The notes: generated from the sequence alone by a model not told the origin. A stretch of DNA of 63,555 nucleotides from Deinococcus sp. (GCF_018260405.1 NZ_JAGLBG010000005.1:1-63555); one strand, 5' to 3'. Positions 7,799 to 17,646 are shown, counted from the stretch's first letter. Numbers and translations: made by a program.

Positions 7799-9016
7799 AT
7801 GCCCGGTATTGCAATTATTGGTGCCCAGTGGGGCGATGAGGGAAAAGGGAAGATCGTTGATTTCCTGGCCCCGGAAGCGAAATTTGTAGCCCGTTATCAG
7901 GGCGGGGCGAATGCCGGACATACTGTCAATGCAGGTGGCAAGACCTTCAAGCTTAACCTGCTGCCCAGCGGCGTGCTGCACGAAGGGGCAGTCTCGATTC
8001 TGGGCGACGGCATGGTTATCGACCCGGACAAGTTCATCGAGGAACGCCAAAACCTTATTGAGGGCGGTCTGAACCCTGACCTGCGAATCAGTGACCGTGC
8101 CCACCTGGTGCTGCCCCATCACAAATACGTAGACGGGCGCAAGGACTTCGTGGGAACAACAGGCCGGGGAATCGGCCCCGCCTACGCTGACCGTGCCCGG
8201 CGTGTGGGCATCCGCTTTGGCGACCTCGCCGATGAAAGCGTGCTGCGTCAGCGGGTCGAGCACCTGCTGGAGGCCAAGCCCAACAGCACCCGTGACGCGG
8301 GCTGGACCAGCGTGGAGGTGGCGCTGGCGGCCCTGGCCCCAATCCGCGAAAACCTGCTGCCCTTTGTCGCCGATACGGGCGCTTTGCTGCGCCAGGCCAT
8401 CAAGGACGGCGAAAACGTGCTGTTCGAGGGCGCACAGGCCACACTGCTTGACCTCAACTACGGCACCTACCCCTTCGTGACCAGCTCGCACCCCACGGTA
8501 GGCGGCATTCTGGTCGGCGCGGGCGTGAGCCACAAGGCCATTCACAAGGTCTACGGCGTCGCCAAGGCGTTTAATACCCGCGTGGGACATGGCCCCTTTG
8601 TTACCGAAGTGCACGACGAGGCGGGCATCTTGCGGCTGCGCGGCGACGGTTCGAACCCCTGGGACGAATACGGCACCACCACCGGACGCCCGCGCCGCGT
8701 CGGCTGGCTCGACCTCGAACTGCTTAAGTACGCGGTGGACGTCAACGGCCTCGACGGACTGGTCATCAATAAAATGGACATCCTGAGCGGCCTCGACACC
8801 ATTCCGGTGTGCGTGGGCTACGGCAGCGAGGGCCAGCCGATCATGAAACAGATGAAGGGCTGGGCCACGACCGATGGCGCGACCGACCGGGGCACCCTTG
8901 CCCGGGAAGCGCAAGCCTACCTCGACCTGATCGAGGAAACGGTGAATTGCCCGGTGGTCATCTTCTCGTGCGGCCCTGAGCGCGAAAAGACCTACGGCGC
9001 GGTGAGCTGGAACTAA
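7799..9016 (+). CDS. purA: Adenylosuccinate synthase
   Basis: Joins aspartate to IMP with GTP hydrolysis, the first committed step to AMP. The 405-residue protein has the N-terminal GAQWGDEGKGKIVD loop (residues 7-20), NAGHTV, the GTTGRGIGPAY signature, EGAQATLLDLNYGTYPFVTSS and the GTTTGRPRR region. Length is slightly below the usual 420-430. GGAGG lies 7 nt before the ATG. It is monocistronic, flanked by repeats. Confidence 0.96.
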   Translation: MPGIAIIGAQWGDEGKGKIVDFLAPEAKFVARYQGGANAGHTVNAGGKTFKLNLLPSGVLHEGAVSILGDGMVIDPDKFIEERQNLIEGGLNPDLRISDRAHLVLPHHKYVDGRKDFVGTTGRGIGPAYADRARRVGIRFGDLADESVLRQRVEHLLEAKPNSTRDAGWTSVEVALAALAPIRENLLPFVADTGALLRQAIKDGENVLFEGAQATLLDLNYGTYPFVTSSHPTVGGILVGAGVSHKAIHKVYGVAKAFNTRVGHGPFVTEVHDEAGILRLRGDGSNPWDEYGTTTGRPRRVGWLDLELLKYAVDVNGLDGLVINKMDILSGLDTIPVCVGYGSEGQPIMKQMKGWATTDGATDRGTLAREAQAYLDLIEETVNCPVVIFSCGPEREKTYGAVSWN

Positions 9017-9029
9017 ACCGCGAAACCCG

Positions 9030-9108
9030 TACTTTTCCTTCTCGCCTCTACTCCGATTGAATCCAAAACGGCCCGGTTCAATCGGCAGTTCGTATCGGCC
9101 CACGTTGT
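9030..9108 (-). repeat. Family 1 intergenic repeat, copy E
   Basis: On the minus strand: ATACGAACTGCCGATTGAACC, GGGCCGTTTTGGATTCAATC, then GGAGTAGAGGCGAG and AAAAGTACGGG. This is one of the best matches to the family core and lies just after the purA stop. Confidence 0.7.
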
Positions 9109-9221
9109 CTGGCCCTGACTTCAAGAACTTCAGGAGCAGATAAGCGTCGCAACAGGTAAAAAGCGGAAGCCGGAGCCTCCGCTGTTCACCTGTCTGTCGT
9201 TTACCTGTACCTGTCTGTCGC

Positions 9222-10673
9222 TCAGACCAGCAAGATGACTGGTTTTTCGAGCGTCTGGGCCACGGCAGCGAGGAACTGCGCGGCCTTGGCCTGATCCACG
9301 TCGCCCTGAATGCTCAGTCCGGCGCGGCCACCCTCCACACGGCCCACGCTGAGGGTGGTGGTGTGGGGGTAGTGCAGGTCGTCGAGTTCCAGGGTTCCGG
9401 CGTCCACGATCAGCAGGTCGGGCTGACCGCTGAACAAAAGGTGGCTGGCCTGAAGCGCCTCGCGCAGGCTGCCTTCGCCGACGCTGTGGGCTTCGTTCGC
9501 CTGCACGTCCTGCATGGCGACCGTCTTGAGGCCCAGTGTGTCGGCGTGGCGCTGGGCGGCGCGGGCCACCAGGAGGGCCAGCGGCACGTCCTGCTCCAGG
9601 GCTTCGCTCAGCTGGCCGCGCAGGTCGCTCAGCTGGCTCACGTCGGCGCTGCGGCGCAGGTAGGTGCCGAACCACACGGCGTCGCGCGGCACTTCAGGGG
9701 TAGCAGCGGTGCTGGGGGCCGCAGGAACGGAAGGAGCGGGAGCGGGGCTGGCGACTGGTTCCGGCTCAGGGGTAAAGCTGGCGGCGGGGGTGGGCATGGC
9801 CGGGGCCACCGGCACAGCAATGCGGTTCTCAGCGGGGACCGGAGCTGTAAAGGCCGGGGCCGTGACTGCTGGCTCGGCGGGCGTGGCAGGCATGGCAGGC
9901 ACAGTGGGCATGGCGGGCGTGGTCAAGGGCGTGCTGGGCGCGGTAAAAGCCGGGGCTGCCACCTCTGGAGCCTTTACCTCAGGCAGCTTGACTTCAGGAG
10001 CCGTGAAGCTGGGCGTGCTCACCTGCGGGGCCTGAATGACCGGGGCGGGCTGCACTTCGGGGGCGGGCACCGCAGCGGGCGCTTCTTCTTTGTGGTACAG
10101 GCGCGAGAGCAGGCTGCCCAGGCCTCCGGTAGCAACACCAGCCGCTCCGGTTGCCAGCCCCCCAGCGACACCCGGTAGAGTGCTGGACACTGGCGTGCTG
10201 GGGACACTCAGGCCCGCCGCACCGAACGCCGGAGCAACTGGGGCCACAGGCGCAGCGGTCGGCACCGGGACACTGACAGCAGGCGGAGGAACCACGTCGG
10301 GAGCGTCTTCGAGTTCAAAATCGTCGCTCGCCAGTGCAGGCGCGGACGTACCGGGAACCTGTGGGGCCGCAGGCTGCACACCCGCCGGGCGGCCCTGCTG
10401 CACGAAGTCGGTGATGTCGCTGTCGACTCCGGCGCGGCTCAGGGCCGACACGTCGAACATGCCTGCACCGGGGATGTCCTCACCGTTCCAGTCTGGGGGC
10501 GGAGCGTCTACGGGGGTCGAAGGCGGCTCGGCCTCGCCGCTCATAACGCGGGACAGGTAGTCCAGAATATCCTGCTCCACGATTTGGTCGCCTGCCCCTG
10601 TACCGTGCAGGTCCTGCCATTCGATGCCGTTCGCTTCTGCTAGGATTTTCGCCAGTGGCGCAATGCGTTCCAT
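9222..10673 (-). CDS. E2-like protein with E3-binding domain, no lipoyl domain, no catalytic histidine
   Basis: The 483-residue product begins MERIAPLAKILAEANGIEW, a peripheral-subunit-binding (E3-binding) domain of 2-oxoacid dehydrogenase E2 (residues about 1-45). A long linker of Pro/Ala/Val/Thr repeats with many APEV and PAFTAP units follows (about 100-350). The last 130 residues resemble the E2 acyltransferase core (VWFGTYLRRSADVSQLSDLR, TLSVGRVEGGRAGLSI), but where E2 enzymes have DHRxxDG this has QGDVDQAKA. No lipoyl-lysine domain is present. I chose ATG 10673 for its GGGAG box; the frame stays open to 10781. It probably binds or scaffolds a dehydrogenase complex rather than catalysing transfer. 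Confidence 0.75.
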   Translation of the reverse strand: MERIAPLAKILAEANGIEWQDLHGTGAGDQIVEQDILDYLSRVMSGEAEPPSTPVDAPPPDWNGEDIPGAGMFDVSALSRAGVDSDITDFVQQGRPAGVQPAAPQVPGTSAPALASDDFELEDAPDVVPPPAVSVPVPTAAPVAPVAPAFGAAGLSVPSTPVSSTLPGVAGGLATGAAGVATGGLGSLLSRLYHKEEAPAAVPAPEVQPAPVIQAPQVSTPSFTAPEVKLPEVKAPEVAAPAFTAPSTPLTTPAMPTVPAMPATPAEPAVTAPAFTAPVPAENRIAVPVAPAMPTPAASFTPEPEPVASPAPAPSVPAAPSTAATPEVPRDAVWFGTYLRRSADVSQLSDLRGQLSEALEQDVPLALLVARAAQRHADTLGLKTVAMQDVQANEAHSVGEGSLREALQASHLLFSGQPDLLIVDAGTLELDDLHYPHTTTLSVGRVEGGRAGLSIQGDVDQAKAAQFLAAVAQTLEKPVILLV

Positions 10674-11073
10674 TATTTCTCCCTTCGCGCATACGAGTTC
10701 GTGGATCTGACCAGAGTTGTCTCTGTAACAGGCGTAGTGCGGTGGCAATTGAGCTTCACAGAGAATAGCGTGCCCGCTCACCTCTGACAGCCTTCTTTCA
10801 GTAGACCTCTTGAAAAAGTCGCCCGGTTAGTCTAACTAGGTTTGCTCCTACTCGCCCTGCTCGGCGAAAGCGGGGCTTCGGCGCGGCCCGACCCCTCACT
10901 TTTGCGGGAGGTTTAGTGGCCTGTGCCCTGGCTCCCACTTTTCCCTGAGGCGTCAGGGGTGACGGTGCTACCCTGCACCCAACTCTTGGCCCGGAGCACT
11001 GCACCAAAGAACACGGTGCTAGAGAACAAACACCGTGACGAAGAACGCCGCGCCAAACTGGTAGGGAGAAACG
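10674..11073. other. Gene-free stretch upstream of udk
   Basis: About 400 bp between the E2-like gene start and the possible udk leader ORF. It contains an inverted repeat CACGGTG (11012-11018) and CACCGTG (11031-11037), which could form a hairpin in a udk leader. I see no convincing gene here; the open frame at 10923-11132 overlaps the hairpin and has no ribosome binding site. Confidence 0.4.
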
Positions 11074-11156
11074 ATGCTGATACTCGCAGAACAACACACA
11101 CGCGGCCACAGGCCCAACCACCTGACCGATAAGCCGGTCGGTCACCCGGAGAGCGC

Positions 11157-11160
<4 letters not shown>
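11074..11160 (+). CDS. Possible 28-residue leader ORF coupled to udk
   Basis: ATG 11074 follows an AGGGAG box and opens a 28-codon frame (MLILAEQHTRGHRPNH...) that ends in TGA at 11158-11160, overlapping the udk ATG as ATGA. The peptide is His/Arg/Pro-rich and resembles nothing I recognise. The Shine-Dalgarno sequence and stop-start overlap suggest translational coupling or a regulatory leader peptide. Conservation across species is needed to call it real. Confidence 0.4.
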
Positions 11161-11771
<611 letters not shown>

Positions 11772-11860
11772 CGGCCCCCGCCTCTGTTCCGGCACAAGCA
11801 GCTGCCGGGTTATGCGCCGGGCATTTCCCAGCAGCTGTTAGGCGCTTTAGGATGTAAGCC

Positions 11861-13765
11861 GTGACCACTCCCGATCCGTACCTCCGTGCGGCGACTGAGC
11901 CTGCAACAGGGCCTGCACCACGTCCTGATCCAGTGCCAGCTCCCGACCCGGCGCCCACTCCCGATACGGTGCCGCCGACCCCCAGCTTCCACCCGCAAAC
12001 GCCGCTGCTGCTGGGACTGGTGCTGCTTTCCTTTATTCCCGCCCTGATGTTGACTCTGCAACGCGTGTCTTACGAACGCTCCCAGAAAACCACTGCGATG
12101 GTTATGGACTACCCTGCCCTGGTCGTTCAGGCCCGGCGCTACGGCATGGAGCCGCAGGCGCTGCTCGACAAGTACAAGGCCCTGGGGATCAACGGCGTGG
12201 CGCTCTATGAAGACACCATTGCCAGCCTGCAACAGCGCGGCGACGTGTATATGCGCAAAGGCACCGACCTGGCCGCTGACTTTCCGGGCCAGGGGGTCAA
12301 AACCAGCGACGTGTACATGCGGGCCAGCCCGAACGCCTTGCGCCTGACGCAGCGCTACACCATTCCGACCACGGAAGTCACCATCGGCGGCCAGCGCTGG
12401 ATCGACTGGCCCACCGACCCGAGCTACCTGCCCGCTGGCCCGAATACCAAGCTGGTGAACGACCTGAAGGCGCAGGGGCTGGTGCTGGCCTACCGCCCTT
12501 ACACCGACGAAGCCGTGCCCGTGAGCAAGGTCGGCACTGACTGGCCGGACGTGCCCTACATCATCTTCACGGGTGACGAGGTCATCGGGGCCCGCACCCC
12601 CGAACTGCTGACCCAGGTCGACCAGTCACTGGGAAGCCGCCTGCCCGCCATCATCGAGGGCAACATTCAAAAGGGCCTCGACGAGTTGGTTCAGACGCAC
12701 GGCGGCGCGAGGCTCTTTACCGTGGCCCCGAGCTGGCAAAACGCACTGAAGCCCGACCAGATCGCCAGCAAATACAACCTCGCCGCCCGCGAACGTGGAC
12801 AGCGCCTGCTGTATTTCCGGCCCTACCCGACCATCAACGAAACGGTCGATCTGCTGACCCAGACCACCAGCCTGCTGAAAAACTCGGGCGTGACCGTCAC
12901 GGCGCCCCGGATTCAGTTCTATAACCCCAGCTCGCTGCTTCAGGCCCTGAGCGTCATCGGGCCGGTCGTGGCGCTGGTGCTGCTAGCCCTTAGCTTTCCG
13001 CTGCGCCGCCTGGGGCTGGTACTGGCTGGCCTGACGCTGCTACTGGCGTTCGGGCTGAACGGGTTTCATCCTTTTGAGGGCGCGGCTCTGGTCGCTGCCG
13101 TGACCTTCCCGGCGCTGGGGCTGGTGCTGCGGCGCGGCAAGCTGACCGACTGGTTCCTGGCGACGGGCCTAAGTCTGATCGGGGTGTTCTTCGTGTCGGC
13201 GCTGGGCGCCACCCACAACAGTACGCTGGGCCTGCAACCCTTCAAGGGCGTGGGCCTGACGCTGCTGCTGCCCCTGCTGCTGGTGGCCGCCAGCTTCCTG
13301 CCCCGCCAGGACTTCCGCAAAACGGTGGCCGACGTGTACAACGCGCCGATCAAGTTCGGGGACATTCTGATCATGGGGCTGGGGCTGGGCCTGCTGATGA
13401 TGGTCTACGAGCGGCGCGGTAACGCCACGGGCGGCAGCACTTCCGACTTCGAGGTCTCGCTGCGCCAGCACGTACAGGACACGATGGTCCGCCCCCGCTT
13501 CAAGGAAATGGGCGCTCACCCGCTGGGCATTCTGGGCCTCAGCGGGGCGCTGCCGGGCTACTTCGGGGCCCTGATGCTGCTGGGCGGCGTGATGGGCCAG
13601 GCGAGCATCCTGAACACGTTCTCGCATTTCCACACGCCCTTTTTGATCAGCGCGACCCGCTGTTTTATCGGCCTGGGAATCGGCCTGCTGGGCGGCCTGA
13701 TCCTGACCTACCTGGTGCGGGCCGTTATCAAGCTGTGGCGCGGTTACGGCGCGGCCCAGGCATGA
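11861..13765 (+). CDS. DUF5693 family polytopic membrane protein
   Basis: 634 residues: a proline-rich cytoplasmic N-terminus (1-45), one membrane span (about 48-68), a large extracytoplasmic domain of about 300 residues starting with SYERSQKTTAMVMDYPALVVQ, and a C-terminal block of about eight spans. This matches DUF5693, a family of unknown activity often next to csaB. GTG 11861 is the start. Its TGA overlaps the csaB ATG (ATGA). From the context I infer a role in making, exporting or modifying the pyruvylated cell-wall polymer that anchors S-layer proteins. Confidence 0.82.
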   Translation: MTTPDPYLRAATEPATGPAPRPDPVPAPDPAPTPDTVPPTPSFHPQTPLLLGLVLLSFIPALMLTLQRVSYERSQKTTAMVMDYPALVVQARRYGMEPQALLDKYKALGINGVALYEDTIASLQQRGDVYMRKGTDLAADFPGQGVKTSDVYMRASPNALRLTQRYTIPTTEVTIGGQRWIDWPTDPSYLPAGPNTKLVNDLKAQGLVLAYRPYTDEAVPVSKVGTDWPDVPYIIFTGDEVIGARTPELLTQVDQSLGSRLPAIIEGNIQKGLDELVQTHGGARLFTVAPSWQNALKPDQIASKYNLAARERGQRLLYFRPYPTINETVDLLTQTTSLLKNSGVTVTAPRIQFYNPSSLLQALSVIGPVVALVLLALSFPLRRLGLVLAGLTLLLAFGLNGFHPFEGAALVAAVTFPALGLVLRRGKLTDWFLATGLSLIGVFFVSALGATHNSTLGLQPFKGVGLTLLLPLLLVAASFLPRQDFRKTVADVYNAPIKFGDILIMGLGLGLLMMVYERRGNATGGSTSDFEVSLRQHVQDTMVRPRFKEMGAHPLGILGLSGALPGYFGALMLLGGVMGQASILNTFSHFHTPFLISATRCFIGLGIGLLGGLILTYLVRAVIKLWRGYGAAQA

Positions 13766-14733
13766 AAATTGTCGTCAGCGGCTACTACGGTTTCGGGAAT
13801 ACCGGGGACGAGGCGATTGCCCTGGCCATTACCCGCGAGCTGAAAAAACAGGGCCACACGCCCGTGCTGCTCTCGAACACCCCGGCCCAGACCGCGCAGT
13901 TGTACGGCTGCGAAAGCGTGGCCCGCATGCAGCCCCTGGCCCTGCTGGGGGCCATTAGCGGCGCTCAGCTGGTGCTGTCGGGCGGGGGCGGGCTGCTTCA
14001 GGACAAGACCAGCGCCCGCAACCTGACCTACTATTTGGGCATTATCCGCTTGAGCCGCCTATTGAGAAAGCGAGTCGTGGTGTTTAACCAGAGTATCGGG
14101 CCGCTTTCGCCTGCGGGGGCCGAAAAAGTCGCGGCTGCGCTTCAGGGTGTGCAGGCCATTGTGCGCGACCGGGGCAGCCTCGACACGCTGCGGAACATGA
14201 ATCTTCAGGCCCAACTTGGCGGCGATCCCGCGCTGCTGCTGGCGGCGTCTGCCGGGCTGGAACGCGATCTGCACACGGTCATTATCGCCCCACGCGGCGA
14301 CGTGACCGAGTCGCTGCCGGGCTTGCGGCGCACGGTCAAGCAACTGCGGCACAAGGGTCGGCGCGTCGTGGCCCTGAGCTTCATGCCCGACCACGACGAC
14401 GCCGCCGCCAGATCACTGGACGCCGACGAGGTCATCAGCACCCGTGACCCACAGGTGGCGCTGGACACCATCGCCCAGAGCGGGTTCGTGATCGGGGTGC
14501 GGCTCCACGCGCTGATTCTGGCGGCGGCAGCCGGGGTGCCCTTTTGCGGCCTGACCTACGACCCCAAGGTCAGCGGCTTTTGCCACGACGCCGGGGCGTC
14601 CACCCACACCACTGACCCCGACGCCGATCTGCTGGCGAAGCAGGCCTATGACCGGATCACTCCAGACTGGGGGGCGGTCGAAGATATGAAGTTCCGGGCC
14701 ATGCAGAGCTTCGCGGGGCTGAAGACCAGCTGA
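13762..14733 (+). CDS. csaB: Polysaccharide pyruvyl transferase CsaB
   Basis: Adds ketal-linked pyruvate to the secondary cell-wall polymer, which lets SLH domains of S-layer proteins bind. The 323-residue protein has an N-terminal GYYGFGNTGDEAI nucleotide-binding turn, SGGGGLLQD, FNQSIGPLS, and the C-terminal GVRLHALILAA motif of the PS_pyruv_trans family. It is translationally coupled to the DUF5693 gene. Thermus and Bacillus CsaB have this role; for this organism it is inferred. Confidence 0.9.
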   Translation: MKIVVSGYYGFGNTGDEAIALAITRELKKQGHTPVLLSNTPAQTAQLYGCESVARMQPLALLGAISGAQLVLSGGGGLLQDKTSARNLTYYLGIIRLSRLLRKRVVVFNQSIGPLSPAGAEKVAAALQGVQAIVRDRGSLDTLRNMNLQAQLGGDPALLLAASAGLERDLHTVIIAPRGDVTESLPGLRRTVKQLRHKGRRVVALSFMPDHDDAAARSLDADEVISTRDPQVALDTIAQSGFVIGVRLHALILAAAAGVPFCGLTYDPKVSGFCHDAGASTHTTDPDADLLAKQAYDRITPDWGAVEDMKFRAMQSFAGLKTS

Positions 14734-14869
14734 TACGGACTGCGCTACATTCCGGCACACTTGGAAAGGCATCAAAGGTGCCTGTGCCGAGCAGCTCTGC
14801 CGGGGCCATACCGCGAACCCCGTAACCGCGTGGTACGCTACCGCAAGGTGCCCCGCGTGCCCGCCGACC

Positions 14870-15475
14870 ATGACCGATACCCCCAGCAAACCCCGCCGCG
14901 AACAGATTCATGATGTCGCCAGTCGCCTTTTTTCCGAGCGTGGCTACCACGCCACCAGCATGCGCGATCTGGCGAGCGAACTGGGGATGCAGGGCGGGAG
15001 TCTGTACGCCCACATCAGCGGTAAAGAAGACCTGCTTATCGAAATTGTGAACGGGGCGTCGCGGCAGTTCGACGAGGCGCTGTTGGCCCTTCAGAGCGCC
15101 GATCTGCCTGCCGACGAAAAGCTGCGGGAGGCCATGTACCGCCATATTCAGGTCGTGGCCGAGAACCTGGAAAGCGCGACCGTCTTTTTCCACGAGTGGA
15201 AACACCTGTCGCCGGAAGCCTACCGCAAAGTGACCCACTGGCGCGACACCATCGATAATTTTTACCGCGAACTGATTACGCAGGGCATCCGGGAAGGGGT
15301 CTTTAGCCCGGGCCTGGACGTCCGAATGGCTTCCAACCTGATTCTCTCGGTGGTCAACTGGACCTACACCTGGTATCACCCTGGTGGCCTGCTAAGCCCA
15401 CGGAACGTGGCCGACAGCTTTGCCGAAATGCTGCTGAGCGGCCTAAAAACACCCCTCCCGCAGGAGCGCCCATGA
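14870..15475 (+). CDS. TetR/AcrR family transcriptional regulator
   Basis: 201 residues. The N-terminal helix-turn-helix is RLFSERGYHATSMRDLASEL then GMQGGSLYAHISGKEDLL (about 18-57). The C-terminal ligand domain, with FFHEWKHLSPE and WTYTWYHPGG, resembles regulators of acyl-CoA or aromatic-acyl-CoA catabolism. It could be the PaaR that acts at the operator upstream of paaA, 9 kb away, but this is only a guess. Its TGA overlaps the ATG of the next gene (ATGA). Confidence 0.88.
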   Translation: MTDTPSKPRREQIHDVASRLFSERGYHATSMRDLASELGMQGGSLYAHISGKEDLLIEIVNGASRQFDEALLALQSADLPADEKLREAMYRHIQVVAENLESATVFFHEWKHLSPEAYRKVTHWRDTIDNFYRELITQGIREGVFSPGLDVRMASNLILSVVNWTYTWYHPGGLLSPRNVADSFAEMLLSGLKTPLPQERP

Positions 15476-15801
15476 TTCCACCAACGGTCACTGTCGCTAT
15501 CCGTGAGGCCGTCAGACATGCCCAGGAGCGGGCTGCCCGCCTGGAACGCACGCAGCAGCTCGAAATCGGCGAAGACCTCTTTATCCGGGTTGCGCCGGGG
15601 GGCCGCAAATTTCTGCTGTTCAAGCTCGAAGGCGAACCCGAACAGAGTCAGGGGCAAGCCATTGCCGAGGCTCTGGGCCTGCGTGAACCACAATTCGGCT
15701 GGCACCAGGGCGCGACTTTACGCTCGCTTACGGTCGCCGAGCGCGACGAGAGCAACAACCACTCACACCGTACAGGGAGCCAGCACAGTAAATTTTCATG
15801 A
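15472..15801 (+). CDS. Conserved-looking hypothetical protein coupled to the TetR gene
   Basis: 109 residues, no recognised domain. The N-terminal third is a basic helix (AIREAVRHAQERAARLERTQ) followed by a beta-rich segment (LFIRVAPGGRKFLLFKLEGE). It starts inside the stop codon of the TetR gene, so the two are likely co-translated, and AGGAG precedes the ATG. The C-terminus (NNHSHRTGSQHSKFS) is polar. No function can be given. Confidence 0.6.
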   Translation: MIPPTVTVAIREAVRHAQERAARLERTQQLEIGEDLFIRVAPGGRKFLLFKLEGEPEQSQGQAIAEALGLREPQFGWHQGATLRSLTVAERDESNNHSHRTGSQHSKFS

Positions 15802-15821
15802 GAGCGGCCCAAATTGAGGCT

Positions 15822-16280
15822 ATGAACAAACTAGTCTTGACCGCTTTGCTACCCCTGCTGCTCGCCGCGTGTGGGATCGGTGGCACGCCCAAGAATTACG
15901 ACGTGAGCGGCACTATTTCGGGAAAGCAGCCCAGCGGCGCGCTTAAAATGGCTGTGGTGGGCGTCAGCCTCGGCGGCGTGGTCAATACGGCTACGGGCCA
16001 GATCGCCATCAGTAGTCCCGACGGCAAAAAATTCAGCGTGGATTATCCCCTTAGCCCCGCTGACGGGCTGTATCAGGTCATCGCTTATATAGACGCCGAC
16101 GGGAACGGCAAATACAACCTGGGCGAACTACGCACAGCCAACAACAACAAGTACCTTGCCTACGCCAAAAGCGGTGGCGGGCTGGCATCGCTCGTGGGCC
16201 TCAGAGCAGGGTGGAATTATGTGATCGGCACGGCAGTCACGCAGCCCAGCCGGATTACCGATTACGACCTGAGCTGGTAA
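15822..16280 (+). CDS. Putative lipoprotein with one EF-hand-like loop
   Basis: 152 residues. The signal peptide MNKLVLTALLPLLLAAC ends in a lipobox with the lipidation cysteine at 17. The mature part is beta-rich and contains YIDADGNGKYNLGE, which matches an EF-hand or dockerin calcium loop (D-x-D-x-N-G). I chose ATG 15822 because it gives a clean signal peptide; the frame extends 8 codons further. A strong terminator follows. Confidence 0.75.
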   Translation: MNKLVLTALLPLLLAACGIGGTPKNYDVSGTISGKQPSGALKMAVVGVSLGGVVNTATGQIAISSPDGKKFSVDYPLSPADGLYQVIAYIDADGNGKYNLGELRTANNNKYLAYAKSGGGLASLVGLRAGWNYVIGTAVTQPSRITDYDLSW

Positions 16281-16309
16281 GTCCCTCAAGAAGAAACTAA
16301 AGAAGAAAA

Positions 16310-16341
16310 AGGTGGCCCCCCTACAGGCCACCTTCTTCTTT
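16310..16341 (+). terminator. Intrinsic terminator after the lipoprotein gene
   Basis: GGTGGCC, an 8-nt loop and GGCCACC followed by TTCTTCTTTT. It lies between two convergent genes and could serve both directions (A-rich on the left). Confidence 0.75.
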
Positions 16342-16368
16342 TGAACTGTTTAGAGACTCTGGTATGCC

Positions 16369-17025
16369 TTACCCAACAGGATGAGCGCTTTCGAAGGCCG
16401 ACTTGAACTTCTGAAGGTCCTCGGCGATCTGCTGGCTAGGTTCCTCACCGAATAGTTTGGCGACTGCCGCACCGAGGGGGCCAGCGGGCGGACGGTAGCT
16501 AAGGGCCACATGCACGCGGCACTTGCCTCCGTCGAGGCTCTCGAACTGCACGCTGCCCGCATTGTCCACGGTGGCGCCAGGAAGGCTATGCCAGCCGATG
16601 CGCTCGCCGGGCTTGTCGTTGACGATCTCGGCTTCCCACTCGACGTGGGTGCCCAGCGGGGCCTTGGCAACCCAGCGGCTGCGCTTGTCATCGAGGGCCG
16701 TGACGCTTTCGAGGTGGCTCATAATGTGGGGCAGGTTTTCAAGCTTACGCCAGTAGTCGTATACGGCCTGCGCCGGGCGGTCAATGACCACGCTGTGCTC
16801 CACGAAAATAGGCTTGGAGGCCACGCTTCCCCCACCCAGGCCAGCCGCAGCCATCACGGGGTCGTTGCCAGTCACGGCCTTGTAAGCCAGGTAGCCGCCC
16901 GCACCAGTCAGCAGCAGCCCAAGCACGCCGCGCTTCTTGAGGCCCATCAGAACAAGTGCGCCACCCGCAGCGCCGGTCGCCATCCGGGTCTGATCCATAC
17001 CACCCATCACATCGTTTTTAGTCAT
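16369..17025 (-). CDS. SRPBCC (START/polyketide cyclase-like) protein with membrane N-terminus
   Basis: 218 residues. The N-terminal 60 residues are glycine-rich and hydrophobic (MATGAAGGALVLMGL, GVLGLLLTGAGGYLAYKAVT), like DUF2892 membrane segments. From residue about 75 it is an SRPBCC domain (EHSVVIDRPAQAVYDYWRKL, HIMSHLESV, VEWEAEIV). Related proteins bind hydrophobic ligands; no enzyme activity can be assigned. ATG 17025 has GGAGG 8 nt upstream. The 17062-17337 stretch upstream shows no gene that I can support. Confidence 0.82.
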   Translation of the reverse strand: MTKNDVMGGMDQTRMATGAAGGALVLMGLKKRGVLGLLLTGAGGYLAYKAVTGNDPVMAAAGLGGGSVASKPIFVEHSVVIDRPAQAVYDYWRKLENLPHIMSHLESVTALDDKRSRWVAKAPLGTHVEWEAEIVNDKPGERIGWHSLPGATVDNAGSVQFESLDGGKCRVHVALSYRPPAGPLGAAVAKLFGEEPSQQIAEDLQKFKSAFESAHPVG

Positions 17026-17337
17026 GTATAAAATCCTCCGTGCCTGACAGTCTAGGACCACGCACTAGCCCTGCGTGTGAACCCTTGCCCAACCTAGATT
17101 AACGCCAACACTCTTACGGCGTGCCAGGCCAGAGTTTGTCCACTGCCCCGAAAAGACACAAAGAGGGTTCCCGAGCCACATCACCGCCGGAAACCGCTCA
17201 GCGCCCTTTCACATGCCCACGCCTGAAATTGCCCGTGACCCGCGCCATCACCAGTTGCGCGGCCAGCGTGTCGGAAGGATAACGGGAACGTGACGGCGGG
17301 AGCGGTCATGCTTCCAGTTCGGCTCATGTGGCGTTGG

Positions 17338-17646
17338 TCAGAATGCCTGCTCCTTCCAGAGACAGCGCCGCCGCCAGCCTCCAATCTTGGGGGTCTTGAA
17401 GCACGCGGCGCGGCGACGGGCCACGGCTTCATCAGGCGCGTAAGTGGGAGCGGGAAAAATTTGAATAACGCCTTGCAGGGTGTCAAAGCTGCTCCTGATG
17501 AGAATTTCCAACTCCGCAGGCACAGACGCATGCCGTTCACGCAAAATCTGTACCCACTTGTGCAACTCATAGGCGCTTTCCTGGGCAATGTATTCCGGCT
17601 GAACAAACTGGACATCCGGATGCGTCAGCAGGGCGACGCCCGACAT
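17338..17646 (-). CDS. Hypothetical protein downstream of paaZ
   Basis: About 102 residues from ATG 17646 (MSGVALLTHPDVQFVQPEYI). The middle is helical (AYELHKWVQILRERH, AELEILIRSSFDTLQG) and the C-terminus is basic with three cysteines or tryptophans. It lies 88 nt after the paaZ stop on the same strand. I recognise no family and the Shine-Dalgarno sequence is weak, so it may not be expressed. Confidence 0.4.
   Translation of the reverse strand: MSGVALLTHPDVQFVQPEYIAQESAYELHKWVQILRERHASVPAELEILIRSSFDTLQGVIQIFPAPTYAPDEAVARRRAACFKTPKIGGWRRRCLWKEQAF

Noticed and set aside
7679..9124. A 481-codon open frame antisense to purA
   Set aside because: It lies opposite a clear purA, has no recognisable domain and reflects GC-rich codon structure.
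14870..15475. Naming the TetR gene paaR
   Set aside because: It is 9 kb from paaA, there is no operator copy at its own promoter, and many TetR genes are expected in the genome.
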